In this document: one piece after another, positions 8,185-14,893 of the stretch
How positions within the stretch are numbered: the first letter of the stretch is position 1
How the letters are laid out: the number at the start of each line of letters is the position of its first letter
Origin: Candidatus Gastranaerophilales bacterium
GTDB taxonomy: Bacteria; Cyanobacteriota; Vampirovibrionia; Gastranaerophilales; Gastranaerophilaceae
Length of the DNA: 40,590 bases
Reading direction: 5' to 3'
NCBI GenBank assembly: GCA_944325575.1
Contig: CALVAR010000021.1
Span: 1-40,590 of the forward strand
Position numbers and translations under genes: made by a program
The notes under the pieces: model-generated
Database searches by the model: none
Seen by the model: only the letters and a program-made list of their open reading frames with translations
Told to the model about the DNA's origin: nothing

Positions 8185-8637
8185 TTAGTCTATGGTCAAT
8201 TTTTTCTTGTTATCTTTTTCTTTAGCAAGTTTAGGTGCATCAATCTTTAAGACGCCGTGTTCCAGTTTTGCTTTTGTATTTTCAACATCAATTTCCTGCG
8301 GGAAGTAAACAGTTCTTGAAAATTCACCGTAGCTGAATTCTGTTTTCTTATAAGCTTTTTCGTTTTCTTCTTTTTCTTCCTCTTTTTTGGCATTGATAGT
8401 TATGTAGTTTTTATCAATATCTATATCGAGGTCTTCTTTTTTTACACCCGGTAATTCAGCTTTTACTGTATATTCATTATCTTTTTCTTTTAATTCAACA
8501 GGCATAGCAAGTTTTTCTTCATCGGGAAAACTATAGTCGGGGAATAAGCCTTCCATATTTCTGCTTAAAATTGAACTTATTTCGTCATTAACTGATTTTA
8601 AAAATCTGTCCGGTGTTTTTCTTATTAAAAATCTCAT
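8185..8637 (-). CDS. Small heat-shock protein, Hsp20 family
   Basis: A 150-residue ATP-independent holdase chaperone. The alpha-crystallin domain spans about residues 45-140: PVELKEKDNEYTVKAELPGVKKEDLDIDID gives the characteristic 'ELPGV' hairpin, followed by YGEFSRTVYFP and the A-x-x-x-x-G-V-L motif as AKLEHGVLKIDAPK. The N-terminal 40 residues are the variable oligomerisation arm. A clean AGGAG precedes the ATG. No CIRCE-type inverted repeat is visible upstream, so regulation cannot be assigned. Confidence 0.93.
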   Translation of the reverse strand: MRFLIRKTPDRFLKSVNDEISSILSRNMEGLFPDYSFPDEEKLAMPVELKEKDNEYTVKAELPGVKKEDLDIDIDKNYITINAKKEEEKEENEKAYKKTEFSYGEFSRTVYFPQEIDVENTKAKLEHGVLKIDAPKLAKEKDNKKKLTID

Positions 8638-8796
8638 AATATTCTCCTTTCAAATTTTATATATTAAACTGAGTCAGGAGGTATATCGGCTGCCGTATTA
8701 CTTATTGCCTCTTACACTGTTATTATTGCTCTGTTTTTCAAAAAATCTTTAAATTTTAACTAATTTTTAACAATTGTATTTAATTATTTTTTAGTA

Positions 8797-8877
8797 TTGT
8801 CAAAATACAACAAACATATGATGAAGATAAAACGCTCAATCATTAAGATTACTATAGGGGAAGTTGTATTTTGACAA
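8797..8877. promoter_or_regulatory. 15-bp inverted repeat overlapping the flagellar operon start
   Basis: TTGTCAAAATACAAC (8797-8811) is the perfect reverse complement of GTTGTATTTTGACAA (8863-8877), 51 bp apart. The right arm covers the presumed TTG start codon (8864), and an AGGGGAAG ribosome binding site lies directly before it. A TACTAT -10-like box is at about 8850. The pair could be two operators for one dimeric regulator, or an mRNA hairpin that hides the start codon. Confidence 0.6.
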
Positions 8878-10156
8878 ATCACTTCTGTATGGATTAGGGG
8901 AAGAAGTTAAATTGCTTACAAGGGAAGAAAACGAAAATATTTCATCAGAATTTTCCAGAGATTTAAACCTCACCTATGAATGGTTTAATACACATTTCAC
9001 ACAAACTGTGTGTGAAACTTTTTGCGAATTTTGGGGAGAATCTGCGGAAGTAAAACTTATAAGCGTAAGTGAAAATACAAATATTCTTGCACAAAGAGAA
9101 GAATTTTTTGTTACACAAATAAGGCTGAATAAAGAACTGTCCGTATTTATAAGACTATCCAAACCTCTTGTGAAAAATTTGCTCGAAAATATACTGGGTC
9201 CAAACGGAAAAACATTTAATATAGAAAAAATAACTGATCTTGAAGCAAAAATACTTACGGGTTTTGATGATTTTCTATACAAAAACCTCAGTCAAAATAT
9301 AAAGCAGGGCGCTGATTTACCGGAAAATAACAGAAACTATAATGAATGCAATTTAACGTTCTTTTTAAGAGCAAACGGGATGACTCTCGGGAAAATTGTT
9401 ATAAAAATACCTGTTGTTGCAATAACACCGGAATGTTTAACGCTCAATGAAGAAGTATTTTCAATATCTGACTTTAAAAGGCAGCGTGCGGAAGTAAACT
9501 TAAGCGTCGGACATACACGCATGAGGCTAAATGAGCTTAAACATTTGGAAATTGGAGATTTAGTAGTTCTGGAGCACAGTAAATCTTCAAAAATGCTTTT
9601 AAAATACAAAGATTTTACAAAAGAAATAAAAGTCGCACCAAACCCTTACATTATGATTGAGGGTGACTTTGATGATAACGGACAAAACCCGAAAGGAGAA
9701 AACATGCCGGGCTCTGATATATACAATATGTGGGATACAATTCAAGTCGATATCAATGCCGAGTTTGAAAAAGTAAAACTTACTCTCGGTGAACTAAAAC
9801 AGATTTCCGAAGGGCTTGTTATTGATATAGGCTCTGTATATGACAACAAAATTGACCTTAAGGTGGAAGACAAAATAGTTGCCTCCGGAGAATTGGTCAT
9901 TATAAATGATAGGTACGGTGTAAAAATCAATGAAATATTTACAGAAGAAAAAGACCAGGCCTCTCAAAATGCTGAATTTTCCGAAACGGATAATTACGAA
10001 GATGAAGAAGTAGACGAAGATGAGCAAATGGCAGGAGAAATGTTTGAAGAAGAGCACCAACAAGCTCAAGAGAATCCTCCTCAAGAACCGGAAGATTCAA
10101 ATGAAGAAGAAAATTTTGATTATTCCAGTTTTGATGTAGATGACGAAGACATATAG
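8864..10156 (+). CDS. Flagellar C-ring protein with two SpoA domains (FliM/FliN/FliY-like)
   Basis: A 430-residue protein heading a fliOPQR operon. Residues 1-200 resemble the N-terminal part of FliM/SctQ proteins (RLSKPLVKNLLENILG). Two SpoA (FliN-type) domains follow: residues about 210-268 (VNLSVGHTRMRLNELKHLEIGDLVVL) and 291-358 (VDINAEFEKVKLTLGELKQI...GLVIDIG). This two-SpoA layout resembles a FliM-FliN fusion or type III secretion SctQ. A 70-residue highly acidic tail (361-430) is unusual. There is no ATG before the core domain; an in-frame TAG at 8855 limits the start to TTG 8864 or TTG 8912, and both have AGGGGAAG upstream (8912 at better spacing). Role: switch and export-cargo platform at the cytoplasmic base of the flagellum. 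Confidence 0.75.
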   Translation: MYFDKSLLYGLGEEVKLLTREENENISSEFSRDLNLTYEWFNTHFTQTVCETFCEFWGESAEVKLISVSENTNILAQREEFFVTQIRLNKELSVFIRLSKPLVKNLLENILGPNGKTFNIEKITDLEAKILTGFDDFLYKNLSQNIKQGADLPENNRNYNECNLTFFLRANGMTLGKIVIKIPVVAITPECLTLNEEVFSISDFKRQRAEVNLSVGHTRMRLNELKHLEIGDLVVLEHSKSSKMLLKYKDFTKEIKVAPNPYIMIEGDFDDNGQNPKGENMPGSDIYNMWDTIQVDINAEFEKVKLTLGELKQISEGLVIDIGSVYDNKIDLKVEDKIVASGELVIINDRYGVKINEIFTEEKDQASQNAEFSETDNYEDEEVDEDEQMAGEMFEEEHQQAQENPPQEPEDSNEEENFDYSSFDVDDEDI

Positions 10157-10167
10157 GGAACAAAAGC

Positions 10168-10644
10168 ATGGGAATATATCTGATAAATTTTTTGGTTTAT
10201 TCAATGGCAATGGTTGGCCTTTTATTTGTATGTCTAATGGTATACAAAAAAACAATGGCCAATAATTACAGCAAAAAAAACAGTGAAGAACTAACAGTTG
10301 AAAATGCAATGAATCTTTCTGCCAGAAAAACACTGTATATTGTTAAAGCCGGCAATGAAAAATTTCTCATCGCATCCGATGCGGAAAGAACAACATTCCT
10401 TGCAAAGTTAAATGACATTGAAAATACCAATACAAAACAGATACAGGAAATTCCAAACGATATATTTTTTAGTATCAATGAGAATGAATTAAATAAAGAA
10501 AAAAAAGCAAATGAACAAAAAGGCGTTGATTACACAGAGGTTATGAATGCTATAAAAAATACAACTCATAAACAACCCGTTATGAAAGAGATTTTAAGAA
10601 AACTGGATCAACAAACAGAATCGGTTCACACCGCAAAAGAATAA
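10168..10644 (+). CDS. fliO: FliO-like flagellar biosynthesis protein
   Basis: A 158-residue protein with one N-terminal membrane helix (YLINFLVYSMAMVGLLFVCLMVY) and a cytoplasmic domain containing SARKTLYIVKAGNEKFLIASD, which matches the FliO pattern in which a basic strand 'LyvVevgnekfLlg' follows the membrane segment. FliO assists assembly of the FliP ring in the flagellar export gate. FliO is poorly conserved, so the call leans on position: exactly between the SpoA protein (11-bp gap) and fliP (11-bp gap), as in canonical fliMNOPQR order. The C-terminal 60 residues are lysine- and glutamate-rich without recognised motif. Confidence 0.75.
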   Translation: MGIYLINFLVYSMAMVGLLFVCLMVYKKTMANNYSKKNSEELTVENAMNLSARKTLYIVKAGNEKFLIASDAERTTFLAKLNDIENTNTKQIQEIPNDIFFSINENELNKEKKANEQKGVDYTEVMNAIKNTTHKQPVMKEILRKLDQQTESVHTAKE

Positions 10645-10655
10645 AGGACAAAATA

Positions 10656-11297
10656 ATGGAAAGCGTATTAAAAGATTTAAATCCTATATTACAAATGCTG
10701 CTCGTTATGACGGTATTTTCAATGCTGCCGTTCTTTTTTACCTGTATGACGAGTTTTTTACGATATACAATAGTATTTTCAATGCTTAAACAGGCATTGG
10801 GTACACAGCAGGTTCCGCCCGGCATTGTATTGATAGGTTTATCTTTGATTCTTACTATTTATACAATGAGTCCGGTATTTTCTAAAATGTGGGAGATGGG
10901 CTCTGTTCCATACCAGAAAAACGGTGACATAGTAGCTGCTTTAACGGAAGGCTCAAAACCGCTTAAAGAATTTATGATGAAGCAGACGAGGCAGTCGGAT
11001 ATGACATTTTTTATCCAGCTGTCAGGTGCCCCGAAACCCAAAACTCCTGATGATATCACAATATGGCAGGTTGCTCCTGCATATATCATAAGTGAACTAA
11101 AAACGGCGTTTGAAATAGGGTTTGTAATATATGTACCTTTTATCGTACTGGATTTAATTGTTGCAAACGTACTTTTGGCACTCGGTATGTTTATGCTGTC
11201 TCCTACGATTATTTCTCTGCCGTTTAAATTACTGATATTTATTGCCGTAGACGGGTGGAGCATGATAGTCCACGGTCTTGCAACAAGCTTTAATTAA
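10656..11297 (+). CDS. fliP: Flagellar export gate protein FliP
   Basis: A 213-residue membrane protein of the export-gate complex (FliP5-FliQ4-FliR1). Family signatures are strong: MTSFLRYTIVFSMLKQALGTQQVPPGIVLIGL (residues about 30-60), FMMKQTRQSD (about 106), YIISELKTAFEIGFVIYVPFIVLDLIVANVLLALGMFMLSP and PFKLLIFIAVDGW at the C-terminus. Flagellar-type residues such as LGTQQ favour FliP over the virulence homologue SctR. Unlike many FliP proteins there is no obvious cleaved signal peptide; the protein starts directly before TM1. AAAGGA lies at good spacing before the ATG. Confidence 0.95.
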   Translation: MESVLKDLNPILQMLLVMTVFSMLPFFFTCMTSFLRYTIVFSMLKQALGTQQVPPGIVLIGLSLILTIYTMSPVFSKMWEMGSVPYQKNGDIVAALTEGSKPLKEFMMKQTRQSDMTFFIQLSGAPKPKTPDDITIWQVAPAYIISELKTAFEIGFVIYVPFIVLDLIVANVLLALGMFMLSPTIISLPFKLLIFIAVDGWSMIVHGLATSFN

Positions 11298-11312
11298 TAA
11301 AGGAATAACTAT

Positions 11313-11807
11313 ATGGAAGTATTAATGGAATATATGGGCAAAGGCCTTATAACAATGCTTATGATATCAATGCCATGCGTACTCGTAGCAGCAGGTGTCG
11401 GTCTTGTTGTCGGTATTTTGCAGGCTGTTACACAGGTGCAGGAACAAACAATTGCCGCAGCGCCAAAAATTCTTGCAGTATTCTTAGTTCTTATGATTAT
11501 GGGTATGGGCTATATTAAACTTTTAACAAACCTTCTCGGTGAAGGTTTCCAACTTGCCTTTAACCAGATACCGGCTGCTGACAGTTTTGTTCTGTCCTCA
11601 AATTATCACAAATACACCCGTCCGTTTGATTCAGAATTTAAAGAAAGCGCAGGCAGGTTCGATAAGCAGGAAATCGGCGATATAATGAGAAACCCCGGAA
11701 AAATTCCGTTTATAGATTACAACTCAAAAACAAAACACTATCCGTCTGACAGAATGCCGAATCCTACACCTAATCTTATTGAACGTAATGCCATTATGAA
11801 CAGGTAA
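11313..11807 (+). CDS. fliQ: Flagellar export gate protein FliQ with C-terminal extension
   Basis: The first 88 residues are a standard FliQ with two membrane helices: GLITMLMISMPCVLVAAGVGLVVGILQAVTQVQEQTIAAAPKI, including the diagnostic Q-x-QEQT motif, then VFLVLMIMGMGYIKLLTNL. FliQ normally ends near residue 90, but this protein continues for about 75 more polar residues (FVLSSNYHKYTRPFDSEF...NLIERNAIMNR) with no recognised domain. The extension is in frame, without a stop or a change in base use, so it looks genuine. AAAGGA precedes the ATG and the gap from fliP is 15 bp. Confidence 0.93.
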   Translation: MEVLMEYMGKGLITMLMISMPCVLVAAGVGLVVGILQAVTQVQEQTIAAAPKILAVFLVLMIMGMGYIKLLTNLLGEGFQLAFNQIPAADSFVLSSNYHKYTRPFDSEFKESAGRFDKQEIGDIMRNPGKIPFIDYNSKTKHYPSDRMPNPTPNLIERNAIMNR

Positions 11808-11825
11808 TAAAAAGGGACTATGTAT

Positions 11826-12197
11826 ATGAAAAAAAGATTTCTGATATATACAGCCATTATTTTAATAGTTATATGTACTTGTTTGTGTCCTGCTTTCTGC
11901 CAGAATGCGGAAAGAGTTATAAATCTGCATACGGACGGCGCCTATATGATAGGACTGAGCGAAAGACCTATTGAATTAAAGGTCTCAAACGAAAATGTTT
12001 TAAGAGCAGAAGTCGTAACAAACCTTTATTCACCGGAGTCTCAAATTGTTATAAAAAGTCTTGAAGAAGGAATTTCTTACATAACTTTTAAAACAAAATC
12101 CAAACAGCACTCAATAAAAGTTCTTGTTGACAATAATTCTCCGGTGGATAAGGATTTAACAGAGATTGATAAAGTAAGGGAACCGAAGAATAATTGA
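11826..12197 (+). CDS. Exported protein with a pilus/secretin N-domain (T2SS_T3SS_pil_N-like)
   Basis: Probably starts at ATG 11826 (MKKRFLIY), with GGGA eight bases upstream; an in-frame ATG at 11820 is too close to it. The 123-residue product has a signal sequence (about residues 1-26) and then a single domain of about 75 residues: ERVINLHTDGAYMIGLSERPIELKVSNENVLRAEVV and then QIVIKSLEEGISYITF followed by HSIKVLV. This is the pattern of the N-terminal domain of CpaC/secretin-type pilus proteins (strand, 'V.n..v...', 'i.G...G.t.l', final V.V strand). It should lie in the periplasm. It sits between fliQ and fliR and overlaps the fliR start by four bases. No such gene belongs to the standard fliOPQR cluster. 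Assignment is by pattern only. Confidence 0.6.
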   Translation: MKKRFLIYTAIILIVICTCLCPAFCQNAERVINLHTDGAYMIGLSERPIELKVSNENVLRAEVVTNLYSPESQIVIKSLEEGISYITFKTKSKQHSIKVLVDNNSPVDKDLTEIDKVREPKNN

Positions 12198-12976
12198 TTG
12201 ATGCAGTATTAGAAGCTTTTCCAAAATATTTTCCGGAAATAAATGCGGCACTGGGCAGCGGCATATTGATTTTTGCACGTATTCTGGGGTTTGTACGTTT
12301 TGCTCCTGTCTTAAACAGAAGAGAAATACCAGGGATGATAAAGCTTTCTTTTGCACTTGTATTAACCATAATCCTTATGATGACAATAAAGCCAGAACCT
12401 GTTCCGCACGGTGCATCGCTGGTTCTTGGTATAATATTAAATACTGTCGGAGGAATGATAATAGGATTTATTGCAAACTGTATAGTACAGGCTATAGCTG
12501 CTGCCGGAGATATGATTAATATGCAGATGGGGCTTTCTTCTGCAATGGTTTTAGATCCTACACTAGGTGCACAGGTATCCATTCTTGGTAATTTTTTCAG
12601 TTTGTTAGCTGTTATACTCTTTATACATGTCGGCGGGATATACTGGCTGGTTAATGCACTTTACAGAAGTTTTGAAGTATTTCCTATGTATGCGCACGTA
12701 ATACCTCTGGATAAAATGATAAACAAAGAGTATTTAATTACACTAACATCAAATGTCTTGTATGTAGGATTACAGATAGCGTCTCCGGTATTACTTGCGA
12801 CACTGGGACAGGATTTGATATTAGGTATAATTTCAAAAACAGCTCCTCAGGTAAACGTTTTTCAATTAAGCTTCCTGTTTAAGCCTGTATTGGGTGCCGC
12901 AATATTGTTGTGGATAATGCCGGTTATCGTAAATGTTATAAATGACTATTTTATTTCTTTTGCAAAGATATTTTAA
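12194..12976 (+). CDS. fliR: Flagellar export gate protein FliR
   Basis: A 260-residue protein with six to seven membrane helices and the FliR pattern: ILIFARILGFVRFAPVLNRREIPGMIKLSFALVLT near the N-terminus, AAAGDMINMQMGLSSAMVLDP (about residues 97-117; FliR 'G..i..q.G...a...dP') and PQVNVFQLSFLFKPVLG near the C-terminus. It completes the FliPQR gate. The start is TTG in a TTGA overlap with the stop of the preceding gene, implying translational coupling; no ATG is available in frame nearby. It is the last gene of the operon; flhB and flhA are not in the window. Confidence 0.93.
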   Translation: MIDAVLEAFPKYFPEINAALGSGILIFARILGFVRFAPVLNRREIPGMIKLSFALVLTIILMMTIKPEPVPHGASLVLGIILNTVGGMIIGFIANCIVQAIAAAGDMINMQMGLSSAMVLDPTLGAQVSILGNFFSLLAVILFIHVGGIYWLVNALYRSFEVFPMYAHVIPLDKMINKEYLITLTSNVLYVGLQIASPVLLATLGQDLILGIISKTAPQVNVFQLSFLFKPVLGAAILLWIMPVIVNVINDYFISFAKIF

Positions 12977-13086
12977 AATTTTATTTAAAATGTCAGGCAA
13001 ATTTTAACATTCCGGCTGGTTTTCTTGCACATTTATATTATCTTTTTCTTCTTTAGATAGGTATGAAATTTTACCGGACAAATTGC

Positions 13087-14418
13087 TTAATTTATTTTAG
13101 CCGTCTTAAAAGCAAATTCAGCATCGAACTCAGCCTGTGTCAATATTTTACCCGGATTCATCCTATAAAGGTGAAAAGAAGGATTAACACTTTCAAAGTC
13201 AGCTTTTGCAAGAATTTTTGCTATTTCTAAATCTTCTGATGTCTTAAAAATATTTTTAACAGCCCGCTCATCAAACCATCCTTGATTAAAGCCTTCAAAC
13301 CAGTGATGATTCACTACATGATTTAATACTCTTTGCTTTATTTCCGGAGACAGATTATAGCTGTCAAGAAACATTTCTGCTTCTTTTTTACTGCCGGCAG
13401 CATGTCCTGTTGTTATAATTCTTCCTTTTTTGCCAAAGTCGTGAATAAGAGATGTTAGTTTCAGAACTTCTTTACCTTCATCTGACAGTGAAGCATAGGA
13501 CGGATTATTCATAGCTTTTTGAAGAACATTTAAAGAATGGATATCAACGGAATAGATATGTGTCCCGTGCTGAATTTTTCCGATTATCATGTTAAATTCC
13601 GGAAATCCCTTTATTATTTCATCAAAAGCCTGTTTTGTGTCGGAATCGGCAAAAGTTGTTTCATTTTTATAATAAAATTTTTCAATTAAAGATTTTAGTT
13701 TTTGAGATTCCGGTGAATTATCCGTTCGTCCATTTAAAACAGGTATTCCGTCAATGTCAAAGCGGGTTTTTGTAAGGTTAAATTGTCCGAGAACTTCTTT
13801 TTGTCTTTGTTCAGAAAGATTTTTAACTGTATCTTTGATATCCTGAATAAATTGTTCTCGAGAATATTTTAGAGGAATACCTTTTTTGCCGTATTGTGAA
13901 AAATTATGAGTAAGAACTATTTTTTCCAGTAATTTGTTTTGCCCTTTTAAAAAACCGTTTATAAATGCTTCGGCCTGTTTTTTTATAACAGAAGGATTGA
14001 TTGCCGGATTTGTAACGGGTTTTGATACATTTGTTTTTGAATTAGCACCGGTTTGTTTGGGCTTGGACGGTATTTGTGTATTACTCGTTGAAATAGTACT
14101 ATTACTGTTTTGGGTGTTATTTATATTTCCGGTATTAGTTTGATTTAGCTTGCTGTTTGATGTCTGCGCTGCGGGCTTGCTTGTAATTGTTTTAGTTACT
14201 TTTTTTAATACATTTTTATATTTGCCTCTTACCGTAAAGTAAATTCCCAAAGCAGCAAGCGCTGCTGCAGTTGAAATATATACGGCTTTTTTTGTACTAT
14301 TTTCGGAAGTTTTCTTTATCTGCTGTCCATTTACGGGGTTTTGAACCGTATTGTCATCTGTTGATTTTTTATAAATTACATTATTTTGTATTTTCTTACC
14401 ACTAATAGAAAACTGCAT
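13087..14418 (-). CDS. Membrane-anchored HD-domain hydrolase-like protein
   Basis: A 443-residue protein. I place the start at ATG 14418 (MQFSISGKKIQN), preceded by GAAGAAGG at five bases; an upstream in-frame TTG at 14442 has no such site. There is a single hydrophobic helix at about residues 42-60 (VYISTAAALAALGIYF), then a Thr/Asn/Ser/Lys-rich linker (about 75-145), then a helical region and an HD domain in the last 200 residues: HIYSVDIHSLNVLQ, the metal-binding LIHDFGKKG, VVNHHW and AKADFESV. The H...HD...H...D order is intact, so it may be an active phosphohydrolase (cyclic dinucleotide, nucleotide or nucleic acid); the substrate is unknown. Convergent with fliR and monocistronic. Confidence 0.75.
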   Translation of the reverse strand: MQFSISGKKIQNNVIYKKSTDDNTVQNPVNGQQIKKTSENSTKKAVYISTAAALAALGIYFTVRGKYKNVLKKVTKTITSKPAAQTSNSKLNQTNTGNINNTQNSNSTISTSNTQIPSKPKQTGANSKTNVSKPVTNPAINPSVIKKQAEAFINGFLKGQNKLLEKIVLTHNFSQYGKKGIPLKYSREQFIQDIKDTVKNLSEQRQKEVLGQFNLTKTRFDIDGIPVLNGRTDNSPESQKLKSLIEKFYYKNETTFADSDTKQAFDEIIKGFPEFNMIIGKIQHGTHIYSVDIHSLNVLQKAMNNPSYASLSDEGKEVLKLTSLIHDFGKKGRIITTGHAAGSKKEAEMFLDSYNLSPEIKQRVLNHVVNHHWFEGFNQGWFDERAVKNIFKTSEDLEIAKILAKADFESVNPSFHLYRMNPGKILTQAEFDAEFAFKTAKIN

Positions 14419-14569
14419 ACAAACCTTCTTCTTTTCACACAATTAATAAAAACTAAACATTATTATTTATTGCGCAAATTCAAAAATCTTTACACAAATC
14501 CTAAAATTTGTATGTTTATGTTTAAATTAGAAATTGTAACAGACACAGAATTGTTTGAAAGGACTTTTT

Positions 14570-14851
14570 ATGCGTATAAACAAAGTATCTCCTTCTTTTA
14601 AAGGTTTTATTTATTCACCTGATGATAAAGTAGCTGTTAATACAAAACATATAACAGCAATGCGTGAAGAAGAAACTTCTGATGGAAAAAAAACTATAAT
14701 TTTTTCAACAGACAGAACCTTCAATACAATAAACGCACCTTTAGAACAGGTACTGAAAACATATAACAGAGCTTCTGCCAGTGAGATGTACTATATAAAT
14801 GTTAAAGATTATGCTCCAAAAGATACAAAAAAGCCTCATTATACAATCTAA
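14570..14851 (+). CDS. Small hypothetical protein with N-terminal SFKG motif
   Basis: A 93-residue protein. The ATG at 14570 has AAAGGA seven bases upstream; an in-frame TTG at 14555 lacks one. The N-terminus MRINKVSPSFKG resembles short N-terminal motifs I associate with many proteins of gut Melainabacteria, followed by a compact domain with predicted strands (IIFSTDRTFNTIN). No transmembrane helix, cysteines or known domain. The stop codon lies inside the loop of a bidirectional terminator, so gene and terminator were likely kept together. Divergent from the HD-domain gene. Confidence 0.65.
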   Translation: MRINKVSPSFKGFIYSPDDKVAVNTKHITAMREEETSDGKKTIIFSTDRTFNTINAPLEQVLKTYNRASASEMYYINVKDYAPKDTKKPHYTI

Positions 14852-14862
14852 TAAGGCTTTTT
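14828..14862. terminator. Bidirectional intrinsic terminator
   Basis: AAAAAGCCT (14828-14836) pairs with AGGCTTTTT (14854-14862), with a 17-base loop that contains the stop codon of the small + strand gene. An A-run on the left and a T-run on the right make it work both ways, ending that gene and hydA (minus strand). Confidence 0.85.
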
Positions 14863-14893
14863 GTTAATTTTATATTGTCAACTAAATAACGGT

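Noticed and set aside
8994-9016. TTTCACACA/TGTGTGAAA 9-bp hairpin inside the FliM/FliN-like gene
   Set aside because: It lies within coding sequence (HFTQTVCETF) and can be explained by codon content; no sign of regulation.
14419-14442. Longer start (TTG 14442) for the HD-domain gene
   Set aside because: The ATG at 14418 has a GAAGAAGG site five bases upstream that would lie inside the coding region of the longer form.
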